Positions 9,836 through 22,332 of a stretch of 64,000 bases of DNA are shown in pieces. How positions within the stretch are numbered: position 1 is the first letter of the stretch; every line of letters begins with the position of its first letter. The stretch is taken from assembly GCA_039707655.1 (NCBI GenBank), contig CM077673.1:4970001-5034000 (forward strand), given 5' to 3'. Position numbers and translations under genes: made by a program. The notes beneath the pieces are model-generated. The model did no database searches and was not told the origin of the DNA. It saw nothing but the letters and a program-made list of their open reading frames with translations. The stretch comes from Elymus sibiricus. Taxonomy: Eukaryota > Streptophyta > Magnoliopsida > Poales > Poaceae.

Positions 9836-11481
9836 CAGTGAGTAATAGCATAGAAAACTGGCCGGAACAGACAAAATCTGCTAGTTTTGGCGAGGTCCCG
9901 GTAACCGGTCCACGGGCTTCCCTGAATGTTCGGACGGCCACGACAACCAAAAAAACAGTGAATAATAGCATAGAAATCTGGTCAGAATGGAAAAAATCTG
10001 CGAGTTTTGGCGAGGTCCCCGTAAGCGAACCCCGAGGTTCCCCGAACATTTGGATCGCCCCGGGACCCATAACCAGTGAGTAATAGCATAGAAAACAGGT
10101 AAGAATGGACCAAATCTGCGAGTTTTGGCGATGTCACCGTAACCGGTCCACAGGCTTCCCCGAACGTGCGGACGACCAAGACAACCAAAAAACAGTGAAT
10201 AATAGCACAGAAAACTAGTAAGAATGGACCAAATCTGCGAGTTTTGGCGAGGTCCCCGTAACCGGACCCCGGGCTTCCCCGAACGTTCGGACGACCACGA
10301 CAACCAAAAAAACAGTGAATAATAGCATAGAAAACTGGTAAGAATGGACCAAATCTGCGAGTTTTGGCAAGGTCCCCGGGCATCCCCAAATGTTGGGACG
10401 ACCAGAACAACCAAAAACAGTGAATAATAGCATAGAAAACAGGTAAGAATGGACCAAATCTGCGAGTTTTGGCGAGGTCCCCGTAAGCGGACCCCATGGT
10501 TCCCCGAACGTGTCGATCGTCCCGAGACCCAAAATCAGTGAGTGCATAGAAAACTAGCCGGAACAGACAAAATCTGCTAGTTTTGGCGAGGTCCCGGTAA
10601 CCGGTCCACGGGCTTCCCCGAATGTTCGGACGGCCACGACAACCAAAAAAACAGTGAATAATAGCATAGAAATCTGGTCAGAATGGACAAAATCTGCGAG
10701 TTTTGGCGAGGTCCCCGTAAGCGGACCCCGGGGTTCCCCGAACATTTGGATCGCCCCGGGACCCATAATCAGAGAGTAATAGCATAGAAAACAGGTAAGA
10801 ATGGACCAAATCTGCGAGTTTTGGCGAGGTCCCCGTAAACGGACCCCATGGTTCCCCGAACGTTTCGATCGTCCCGAGACCCAAAATCAGTGAGTAATAG
10901 CATAGAAAACTGGCCGGAAAAGACAAAATCTGCTAGTTTTGGCGAGGTCCCGGTAACCGGTCCACGGGCTTCCCCGAATGTTCGGACGGCCACGACAACC
11001 AAAAAAACAGTGAATAATAGCATAGAAAATAGGTAAGAATTGACCAAATCTGCGAGTTTTGGCGATGTCCCCGTAACCGGTCCACGGGCTTCCCCGAACG
11101 TTCGGACGACCACGACAACCAAAAAACAGTGAATAATAGAACAGGAAACTAGTAAGAATGGACGAAATCTGCGAGTTTTGGTGAGGTCCCCGTAACCGGA
11201 CCCTGGGCTTCCCCGAACGTTCGGACGACCACGACAACCAAAAAACAGTGAATAATAGCATAGAAAACTGGTAAGAATGCACCAAATTTGCGAGTTTTGG
11301 CAAGGTCCCCGTAACTGGACCCCGAGCATCCCCAAATGTTGGGACGACCACAACAACCAAAAACAGTGAATAATAGCATAGAAAACTGGTCAGACTGGAC
11401 CAAATCTGCGAGTTCTGGCGAGGTCCCCGTAAGCGGACCCCATGGTTCCCCGAACGTCTCGATCGTCCCAAGACCCAAAAT
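9836..11481 (+). repeat. Block 2 14-mer deletion derivative (1,646 bp)
   Basis: The order is ABCDEF-AB-F-ACDEF. Relative to its neighbours, nine consecutive monomers (C D E F A B C D E) are absent, and 2,713 minus 1,646 is 1,067 bp, as expected for nine monomers. Both the 13-bp E deletion (after 10377) and the 4-base A deletion (after 10543) are kept. This is what an unequal exchange between a C and an F monomer would leave. Confidence 0.9.
10777..10827 (+). repeat. Crossover tract of the nine-monomer deletion
   Basis: These 51 bases are identical in C and F monomers, from TAATAGCATAG to TTTTGGCGA. To the left the sequence is C-specific (CAGAGAG); to the right it is F-specific (GGTCCCCGTAAACGG). 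The breakpoint lies somewhere inside the shared tract, so the monomer phase is kept. Confidence 0.85.
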
Positions 11482-14194
11482 CAGTGAGTAATAGCATAGA
11501 AAACTGGCCGGAACAGACAAAATCTGCTAGTTTTGGCGAGGTCCCGGTAACCGGTCCACGGGCTTCCCTGAATGTTCGGACGGCCACGACAACCAAAAAA
11601 ACAGTGAATAATAGCATAGAAATCTGGTCAGAATGGAAAAAATCTGCGAGTTTTGGCGAGGTCCCCGTAAGCGAACCCCGAGGTTCCCCGAACATTTGGA
11701 TCGCCCCGGGACCCATAACCAGTGAGTAATAGCATAGAAAACAGGTAAGAATGGACCAAATCTGCGAGTTTTGGCGATGTCACCGTAACCGGTCCACAGG
11801 CTTCCCCGAACGTGCGGACGACCAAGACAACCAAAAAACAGTGAATAATAGCACAGAAAACTAGTAAGAATGGACCAAATCTGCGAGTTTTGGCGAGGTC
11901 CCCGTAACCGGACCCCGGGCTTCCCCGAACGTTCGGACGACCACGACAACCAAAAAACAGTGAATAATAGCATAGAAAACTGGTAAGAATGGACCAAATC
12001 TGCGAGTTTTGGCAAGGTCCCCGGGCATCCCCAAATGTTGGGACGACCAGAACAACCAAAAACAGTGAATAATAGCATAGAAAACAGGTAAGAATGGACC
12101 AAATCTGCGAGTTTTGGCGAGGTCCCCGTAAGCGGACCCCATGGTTCCCCGAACGTGTCGATCGTCCCGAGACCCAAAATCAGTGAGTGCATAGAAAACT
12201 AGCCGGAACAGACAAAATCTGCTAGTTTTGGCGAGGTCCCGGTAACCGGTCCACGGGCTTCCCCGAATGTTCGGACGGCCACGACAACCAAAAAAACAGT
12301 GAATAATAGCATAGAAATCTGGTCAGAATGGACAAAATCTGTGAGTTTTGGCGAGGTCCCCGTAAGCGGACCCCGGGGTTCCCCGAACATTTGGATCGCC
12401 CCGGGACCCATAATCAGAGAGTAATAGCATAGAAAACAGGTAAGAATGGACCAAATCTGCGAGTTTTGGCGATGTCCCCGTAACCGGTCCACGGGCTTCC
12501 CCGAACGTTCGGACGACCAAGACAACCAAAAAACAGTGAATAATAGAACAGGAAACTAGTAAGAATGGACCAAATCTGCGAGTTTTGGTGAGGTCCCCGT
12601 AACCGGACCCTGGGTTTCCCCGAACGTTCGGAGGACCACGACAACCAAAAAACAGTGAATAATAGCATAGAAAACTGGTAAGAATGCACCAAATTTGCGA
12701 GTTTTGGCAAGGTCCCCGTAACCGGACCCCGAGCATCCCCAAATGTTGGGACGACGACAACAACCAAAAACTGTGAATAATAGCATAGAAAACTGGTCAG
12801 ACTGGACCAAATCTGCGAGTTCTGGCGAGGTCCCCGTAAGCAGACCCCATGGTTCCCCGAACGTCTCGATCGTCCCAAGACCCAAAATCAGTGAGTAATA
12901 GCATAGAAAACTGGCCGGAACAGACAAAATCTGCTAGTTTTGGCGAGGTCCCGGTAACCGGTCCACGGGCTTCCCCGAATGTTCGGACGGCCATGACAAC
13001 CAAAAAAACAGTGAATAATAGCATAGAAATCTGGTCAGAATGGACAAAATCTGCGAGTTTTGGCGAGGTCCCCGTAAGCGAACCCCGGGGTTCCCCGAAC
13101 ATTTGGATCGCCCCGGGACCCATAATCAGAGAGTAATAGCATAGAAAACAGGTAAGAATGGACCAAATCTGCGAGTTTTGGCGATGTCACCGTAACCGGT
13201 CCACGGGCTTCCCCGAACGTTCGGACGACCAAGACAACCAAAAAACCGTGAATAATAGCACAAAAAACTAGTAAGAATGGACCAAATCTGCGAGTTTTGG
13301 CGAGGTCCCCGTAACCGGACGCCGGGCTTCCCCGAACGTTCGGACGACCACGACAAACAAAAAACAGTGAATAATAGCATAGAAAACTGGTAAGAATGGA
13401 CCAAATCTGCGAGTTTTGGCAAGGTCCCCGTAACCGGTCCCCGGGCATCCCCAAATGTTGGGACGACCACAACAACCAAAAACAGTGAATAATAGCATAG
13501 AAAACAGGTAAGAATGGACCAAATCTGCGAGTTTTGGCGAGGTCCCCGTAAACGGACCCCATGGTTCCCCGAACGTTTCGATCGTCCCGAGACCCAAAAT
13601 CAGTGAGTAATAGCATAGAAAACTGGCCGGAAAAGACAAAATCTGCTAGTTTTGGCGAGGTCCCGGTAACCGGTCCACGGGCTTCCCCGAATGTTCGGAC
13701 GGCCACGACAACCAAAAAAACAGTGAATAATAGCATAGAAAACAGGTAAGAATTGACCAAATCTGCGAGTTTTGGCGATGTCCCCGTAACCGGTCCACGG
13801 GCTTCCCCGAACGTTCGGACGACCACGACAACCAAAAAACAGTGAATAATAGAACAGGAAACTAGTAAGAATGGACCAAATCTGCGAGTTTTGGTGAGGT
13901 CCCCGTAACCGGACCCTGGGCTTCCCCGAACGTTCGGACGACCACGACAACCAAAAAACAGTGAATAATAGCATAGAAAACTGTTAAGAATGCACCAAAT
14001 TTGCGAGTTTTGGCAAGGTCCCCGTAACTGGACCCCGAGCATCCCCAAATGTTGGGACGACCACAACAACCAAAAACAGTGAATAATAGCATAGAAAACT
14101 GGTCAGACTGGACCAAATCTGCGAGTTCTGGCGAGGTCCCCGTAAGCGGACCCCATGGTTCCCCGAACGTCTCGATCGTCCCAAGACCCAAAAT
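11482..14194 (+). repeat. Block 2 23-mer, copy 2 (2,713 bp)
   Basis: A complete 23-mer with the E deletion after 12022 and the A deletion near 12189. The second six-mer carries a private TGGGTTTCC near 12612 and GTGAG in its B (T at 12342). Confidence 0.88.
13721..13839 (+). repeat. B/C fusion monomer marking the missing B of the 23-mer
   Basis: An A monomer is followed directly by a C. The first bases, CAGTGAATAATAGCATAGAA, are of B type, then AACAGGTAAGAATTGACC and GGCGATGTCCCC are of C type. The same fusion recurs in every 23-mer and in the 14-mer (for example near 9362, 11009, 16434, 19147 and 21860). The one-monomer loss is therefore a single inherited event, not repeated ones. Confidence 0.85.
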
Positions 14195-16907
14195 CAGTGA
14201 GTAATAGCATAGAAAACTGGCCGGAACAGACAAAATCTGCTAGTTTTGGCGAGGTCCCGGTAACCGGTCCACGGGCTTCCCCGAATGTTCGGACGGCCAC
14301 GACAACCAAAAAAACAGTGAATAATAGCATAGAAATCTGGTCAGAATGGAAAAAATCTGCGAGTTTTGGCGAGGTCCCCGTAAGCGAACCCCGAGGTTCC
14401 CCGAACATTTGGATCGCCCCGGGACCCATAACCAGTGAGTAATAGCATAGAAAACAGGTAAGAATGGACCAAATCTGCGAGTTTTGGCGATGTCACCGTA
14501 ACCGGTCCAGAGGCTTCCCCGAACGTGCGGACGACCAAGACAACCAAAAAACAGTGAATAAGAGCACAGAAAACTAGTAAGAATGGACCAAATCTGCGAG
14601 TTTTGGCGAGGTCCCCGTAACCGGACCCCGGGCTTCCCCGAACGTTCGGACGACCACGACAACCAAAAAACAGTGAATAATAGCATAGAAAACTGGTAAG
14701 AATGGACCAAATCTGCGAGTTTTGGCAAGGTCCCCGGGCATCCCCAAATGTTGGGACGACCACAACAACCAAAAACAGTGAATAATAGCATAGAAAACAG
14801 GTAAGAATGGACCAAATCTGCGAGTTTTGGCGAGGTCCCCGTAAGCGGACCCCATGGTTCCCCGAACGTGTCGATCGTCCCGAGACCCAAAATCAGTGAG
14901 TGCATAGAAAACTGGCCGGAACAGACAAAATCTGCTAGTTTTGGCGAGGTCCCGGTAACCGGTCCACGGGCTTCCCCGAATGTTCGGACGGCCACGACAA
15001 CCAAAAAAACAGTGAATAATAGCATAGAAATCTGGTCAGAATGGACAAAATCTGCGAGTTTTGGCGAGGTCCCCGTAAGCGGACCCCGGGGTTCCCCGAA
15101 CATTTGGATCGCCCCGGGACCCATAATCAGAGAGTAATAGCATAGAAAACAGGTAAGAATGGACCAAATCTGCGAGTTTTGGCGATGTCCCCGTAACCGG
15201 TCCACGGGCTTCCCCGAACGTTCGGACGACCAAGACAACCAAAAAACAGTGAATAATAGAACAGGAAACTAGTAAGAATGGACCAAATCTGCGAGTTTTG
15301 GTGAGGTCCCCGTAACCGGACCCTGGGCTTCCCCGAACGTTCGGAGGACCACGACAACCAAAAAACAGTGAATAATAGCATAGAAAACTGGTAAGAATGC
15401 ACCAAATTTGCGAGTTTTGGCAAGGTCCCCGTAACCGGACCCCGAGCATCCCCAAATGTTGGGACGACGACAACAACCAAAAACTGTGAATAATAGCATA
15501 GAAAACTGGTCAGACTGGACCAAATCTGCGAGTTCTGGCGAGGTCCCCGTAAGCAGACCCCATGGTTCCCCGAACGTCTCGATCGTCCCAAGACCCAAAA
15601 TCAGTGAGTAATAGCATAGAAAACTGGCCGGAACAGACAAAATCTGCTAGTTTTGGCGAGGTCCCGGTAACCGGTCCACGGGCTTCCCCGAATGTTCGGA
15701 CGGCCATGACAACCAAAAAAACAGTGAATAATAGCATAGAAATCTGGTCAGAATGGACAAAATCTGCGAGTTTTGGCGAGGTCCCCGTAAGCGAACCCCG
15801 GGGTTCCCCGAACATTTGGATCGCCCCGGGACCCATAATCAGAGAGTAATAGCATAGAAAACAGGTAAGAATGGACCAAATCTGCGAGTTTTGGCGATGT
15901 CACCGTAACCGGTCCACGGGCTTCCCCGAACGTTCGGACGACCAAGACAACCAAAAAACCGTGAATAATAGCACAAAAAACTAGTAAGAATGGACCAAAT
16001 CTGCGAGTTTTGGCGAGGTCCCCGTAACCGGACGCCGGGCTTCCCCGAACGTTCGGACGACCACGACAAACAAAAAACAGTGAATAATAGCATAGAAAAC
16101 TGGTAAGAATGGACCAAATCTGCGAGTTTTGGCAAGGTCCCCGTAACCGGTCCCCGGGCATCCCCAAATGTTGGGACGACCACAACAACCAAAAACAGTG
16201 AATAATAGCATAGAAAACAGGTAAGAATGGACCAAATCTGCGAGTTTTGGCGAGGTCCCCGTAAACGGACCCCATGGTTCCCCGAACGTTTCGATCGTCC
16301 CGAGACCCAAAATCAGTGAGTAATAGCATAGAAAACTGGCCGGAAAAGACAAAATCTGCTAGTTTTGGCGAGGTCCCGGTAACCGGTCCACGGGCTTCCC
16401 CGAATGTTCGGACGGCCACGACAACCAAAAAAACAGTGAATAATAGCATAGAAAACAGGTAAGAATTGACCAAATCTGCGAGTTTTGGCGATGTCCCCGT
16501 AACCGGTCCACGGGCTTCCCCGAACGTTCGGACGACCACGACAACCAAAAAACAGTGAATAATAGAACAGGAAACTAGTAAGAATGGACGAAATCTGCGA
16601 GTTTTGGTGAGGTCCCCGTAACCGGACCCTGGGCTTCCCCGAACGTTCGGACGACCACGACAACCAAAAAACAGTGAATAATAGCATAGAAAACTGTTAA
16701 GAATGCACCAAATTTGCGAGTTTTGGCAAGGTCCCCGTAACTGGACCCCGAGCATCCCCAAATGTTGGGACGACCACAACAACCAAAAACAGTGAATAAT
16801 AGCATAGAAAACTGGTCAGACTGGACCAAATCTGCGAGTTCTGGCGAGGTCCCCGTAAGCGGACCCCATGGTTCCCCGAACGTCTCGATCGTCCCAAGAC
16901 CCAAAAT
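14195..16907 (+). repeat. Block 2 23-mer, copy 3 (2,713 bp)
   Basis: Complete unit with the E deletion after 14735. Private marks include GTCCAGAGGC near 14506 and AATAAGAGCACAG near 14556. Confidence 0.88.
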
Positions 16908-19620
16908 CAGTGAGTAATAGCATAGAAAACTGGCCGGAACAGACAAAATCTGCTAGTTTTGGCGAGGTCCCGGTAACCGGTCCACGGGCTTCCCCGAATG
17001 TTCGGACGGCCACGACAACCAAAAAAACAGTGAATAATAGCATAGAAATCTGGTCAGAATGGAAAAAATCTGCGAGTTTTGGCGAGGTCCCCGTAAGCGA
17101 ACCCCGAGGTTCCCCGAACATTTGGATCGCCCCGGGACCCATAACCAGTGAGTAATAGCATAGAAAACAGGTAAGAATGGACCAAATCTGCGAGTTTTGG
17201 CGATGTCACCGTAACCGGTCCACAGGCTTCCCCGAACGTGCGGACGACCAAGACAACCAAAAAACAGTGAATAATAGCACAGAAAACTAGTAAGAATGGA
17301 CCAAATCTGCGAGTTTTGGCGAGGTCCCCGTAACCGGACCCCGGGCTTCCCCGAACGTTCGGACGACCACGACAACCAAAAAACAGTGAATAATAGCATA
17401 GAAAACTGGTAAGAATGGACCAAATCTGCGAGTTTTGGCAAGGTCCCCGGGCATCCCCAAATGTTGGGACGACCACAACAACCAAAAACAGTGAATAATA
17501 GCATAGAAAACAGGTAAGAATGGACCAAATCTGCGAGTTTTGGCGAGGTCCCCGTAAGCGGACCCCATGGTTCCCCGAACGTGTCGATCGTCCCGAGACC
17601 CAAAATCAGTGAGTGCATAGAAAACTGGCCGGAACAGACAAAATCTGCTAGTTTTGGCGAGGTCCCGGTAACCGGTCCACGGGCTTCCCCGAATGTTCGG
17701 ACGGCCACGACAACCAAAAAAACAGTGAATAATAGCATAGAAATCTGGTCAGAATGGACAAAATCTGCGAGTTTTGGCGAGGTCCCCGTAAGCGGACCCC
17801 GGGGTTCCCCGAACATTTGGATCGCCCCGGGACCCATAATCAGAGAGTAATAGCATAGAAAACAGGTAAGAATGGACCAAATCTGCGAGTTTTGGCGATG
17901 TCCCCGTAACCGGTCCACGGGCTTCCCCGAACGTTCGGACGACCAAGACAACCAAAAAACAGTGAATAATAGAACAGGAAACTAGTAAGAATGGACCAAA
18001 TCTGCGAGTTTTGGTGAGGTCCCCGTAACCGGACCCTGGGCTTCCCCGAACGTTCGGAGGACCACGACAACCAAAAAACAGTGAATAATAGCATAGAAAA
18101 CTGGTAAGAATGCACCAAATTTGCGAGTTTTGGCAAGGTCCCCGTAACCGGACCCCGAGCATCCCCAAATGTTGGGACGACGACAACAACCAAAAACTGT
18201 GAATAATAGCATAGAAAACTGGTCAGACTGGACCAAATCTGCGAGTTCTGGCGAGGTCCCCGTAAGCAGACCCCATGGTTCCCCGAACGTCTCGATCGTC
18301 CCAAGACCCAAAATCAGTGAGTAATAGCATAGAAAACTGGCCGGAACAGACAAAATCTGCTAGTTTTGGCGAGGTCCCGGTAACCGGTCCACGGGCTTCC
18401 CCGAATGTTCGGACGGCCATGACAACCAAAAAAACAGTGAATAATAGCATAGAAATCTGGTCAGAATGGACAAAATCTGCGAGTTTTGGCGAGGTCCCCG
18501 TAAGCGAACCCCGGGGTTCCCCGAACATTTGGATCGCCCCGGGACCCATAATCAGAGAGTAATAGCATAGAAAACAGGTAAGAATGGACCAAATCTGCGA
18601 GTTTTGGCGATGTCACCGTAACCGGTCCACGGGCTTCCCCGAACGTTCGGACGACCAAGACAACCAAAAAACCGTGAATAATAGCACAAAAAACTAGTAA
18701 GAATGGACCAAATCTGCGAGTTTTGGCGAGGTCCCCGTAACCGGACGCCGGGCTTCCCCGAACGTTCGGACGACCACGACAAACAAAAAACAGTGAATAA
18801 TAGCATAGAAAACTGGTAAGAATGGACCAAATCTGCGAGTTTTGGCAAGGTCCCCGTAACCGGTCCCCGGGCATCCCCAAATGTTGGGACGACCACAACA
18901 ACCAAAAACAGTGAATAATAGCATAGAAAACAGGTAAGAATGGACCAAATCTGCGAGTTTTGGCGAGGTCCCCGTAAACGGACCCCATGGTTCCCCGAAC
19001 GTTTCGATCGTCCCGAGACCCAAAATCAGTGAGTAATAGCATAGAAAACTGGCCGGAAAAGACAAAATCTGCTAGTTTTGGCGAGGTCCCGGTAACCGGT
19101 CCACGGGCTTCCCCGAATGTTCGGACGGCCACGACAACCAAAAAAACAGTGAATAATAGCATAGAAAACAGGTAAGAATTGACCAAATCTGCGAGTTTTG
19201 GCGATGTCCCCGTAACCGGTCCACGGGCTTCCCCGAACGTTCGGACGACCACGACAACCAAAAAACAGTGAATAATAGAACAGGAAACTAGTAAGAATGG
19301 ACGAAATCTGCGAGTTTTGGTGAGGTCCCCGTAACCGGACCCTGGGCTTCCCCGAACGTTCGGACGACCACGACAACCAAAAAACAGTGAATAATAGCAT
19401 AGAAAACTGGTAAGAATGCACCAAATTTGCGAGTTTTGGCAAGGTCCCCGTAACTGGACCCCGAGCATCCCCAAATGTTGGGACGACCACAACAACCAAA
19501 AACAGTGAATAATAGCATAGAAAACTGGTCAGACTGGACCAAATCTGCGAGTTCTGGCGAGGTCCCCGTAAGCGGACCCCATGGTTCCCCGAACGTCTCG
19601 ATCGTCCCAAGACCCAAAAT
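16908..19620 (+). repeat. Block 2 23-mer, copy 4 (2,713 bp)
   Basis: Complete unit with the E deletion after 17448 and the A deletion near 17614. It follows copy 3 closely and shows few private changes. Confidence 0.88.
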
Positions 19621-22332
19621 CAGTGAGTAATAGCATAGAAAACTGGCCGGAACAGACAAAATCTGCTAGTTTTGGCGAGGTCCCGGTAACCGGTCCACGG
19701 GCTTCCCCGAATGTTCGGACGGCCACGACAACCAAAAAAACAGTGAATAATAGCATAGAAATCTGGTCAGAATGGAAAAAATCTGCGAGTTTTGGCGAGG
19801 TCCCCGTAAGCGAACCCCGAGGTTCCCCGAACATTTGGATCGCCCCGGGACCCATAACCAGTGAGTAATAGCATAGAAAACAGGTAAGAATGGACCAAAT
19901 CTGCGAGTTTTGGCGATGTCACCGTAACCGGTCCACAGGCTTCCCCGAACGTGCGGACGACCAAGACAACCAAAAAACAGTGAATAATAGCACAGAAAAC
20001 TAGTAAGAATGGACCAAATCTGCGAGTTTTGGCGAGGTCCCCGTAACCGGACCCCGGGCTTCCCCGAACGTTCGGACGACCACGACAACCAAAAAACAGT
20101 GAATAATAGCATAGAAAACTGGTAAGAATGGACCAAATCTGCGAGTTTTGGCAAGGTCCCCGGGCATCCCCAAATGTTGGGACGACCACAACAACCAAAA
20201 ACAGTGAATAATAGCATAGAAAACAGGTAAGAATGGACCAAATCTGCGAGTTTTGGCGAGGTCCCCGTAAGCGGACCCCATGGTTCCCCGAACGTGTCGA
20301 TCGTCCCGAGACCCAAAATCAGTGAGTGCATAGAAAACTGGCCGGAACAGACAAAATCTGCTAGTTTTGGCGAGGTCCCGGTAACCGGTCCACGGGCTTC
20401 CCCGAATGTTCGGACGGCCACGACAACCAAAAAAACAGTGAATAATAGCATAGAAATCTGGTCAGAATGGACAAAATCTGCGAGTTTTGGCGAGGTCCCC
20501 GTAAGCGGACCCCAGGGTTCCCCGAACATTTGGATCGCCCCGGGACCCATAATCAGAGAGTAATAGCATAGAAAACAGGTAAGAATGGACCAAATCTGTG
20601 AGTTTTGGCGATGTCCCCGTAACCGGTCCACGGGCTTCCCCGAACGTTCGGACGACCAAGACAACCAAAAAACAGTGAATAATAGAACAGGAAACTAGTA
20701 AGAATGGACCAAATCTGCGAGTTTTGGTGAGGTCCCCGTAACCGGACCCTGGGCTTCCCCGAACGTTCGGAGGACCACGACAACCAAAAAACAGTGAATA
20801 ATAGCATAGAAAACTGGTAAGAATGCACCAAATTTGTGAGTTTTGGCAAGGTCCCCGTAACCGGACCCCGAGCATCCCCAAATGTTGGGACGACGACAAC
20901 AACCAAAAACTGTGAATAATAGCATAGAAATCTGGTCAGACTGGACCAAATCTGCGAGTTCTGGCGAGGTCCCCGTAAGCAGACCCCATGGTTCCCCGAA
21001 CGTCTCGATCGTCCCAAGACCCAAAATCAGTGAGTAATAGCATAGAAAACTGGCCGGAACAGACAAAATCTGCTAGTTTTGGCGAGGTCCCGGTAACCGG
21101 TCCACGGGCTTCCCCGAATGTTCGGACGGCCATGACAACCAAAAAAACAGTGAATAATAGCATAGAAATCTGGTCAGAATGGACAAAATCTGCGAGTTTT
21201 GGCGAGGTCCCCGTAAGCGAACCCCGGGGTTCCCCGAACATTTGGATCGCCCCGGGACCCATAATCAGAGAGTAATAGCGTAGAAAACAGGTAAGAATGG
21301 ACAAAATCTGCGAGTTTTGGCGATGTCACCGTAACCGGTCCACGGGCTTCCCCGAACGTTCGGACGACCAAGACAACCAAAAAACCGTGAATAATAGCAC
21401 AAAAAACTAGTAAGAATGGACCAAATCTGCGAGTTTTGGCGAGGTCCCCGTAACCGGACGCCGGGCTTCCCCGAACGTTCGGACGACCACGACAAACAAA
21501 AAACAGTGAATAATAGCATAGAAAACTGGTAAGAATGGACCAAATCTGCGAGTTTTGGCAAGGTCCCCGTAACCGGTCCCCGGGCATCCCCAAATGTTGG
21601 GACGACCACAACAACCAAAAACAGTGAATAATAGCATAGAAAACAGGTAAGAATGGACCAAATCTGCGAGTTTTGGCGAGGTCCCCGTAAACGGACCCCA
21701 TGGTTCCCCGAACGTTTCGATCGTCCCGAGACCCAAAATCAGTGAGTAATAGCATAGAAAACTGGCCGGAAAGACAAAATCTGCTAGTTTTGGCGAGGTC
21801 CCGGTAACCGGTCCACGGGCTTCCCCGAATGTTCGGACGGCCACGACAACCAAAAAAACAGTGAATAATAGCATAGAAAACAAGTAAGAATTGACCAAAT
21901 CTGCGAGTTTTGGCGATGTCCCCGTAACCGGTCCACGGGCTTCCCCGAACGTTCGGACGACCACGACAACCAAAAAACAGTGAATAATAGAACAGGAAAC
22001 TAGTAAGAATGGACGAAATCTGCGAGTTTTGGTGAGGTCCCCGTAACCGGACCCTGGGCTTCCCCGAACGTTCGGACGACCACGACAACCAAAAAACAGT
22101 GAATAATAGCATAGAAAACTGGTAAGAATGCACCAAATTTGCGAGTTTTGGCTAGGTCCCCGTAACTGGACCCCGAGCATCCCCAAATGTTGGGACGACC
22201 ACAACAACCAAAAACAGTGAATAATAGCATAGAAAACTGGTCAGACTGGACCAAATCTGCGAGTTCTGGCGAGGTCCCCGTAAGCGGACCCCATGGTTCC
22301 CCGAACGTCTCGATCGTCCCAAGACCCAAAAT
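19621..22332 (+). repeat. Block 2 23-mer, copy 5 (2,712 bp), unusually diverged
   Basis: The E deletion lies at 20161/20162. One A is lost in the CCGGAAAAGAC run near 21770, giving 2,712 bp. This copy carries more private changes than its neighbours: CCCAGGG at 20514, CTGTGAG at 20599, TTTGTGAG at 20837, AGCGTAG at 21280, GGACAAAAT at 21303, AACAAGTAAG near 21882 and GGCTAGG at 22153. Several are C-to-T or G-to-A changes at CpG. Confidence 0.88.
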
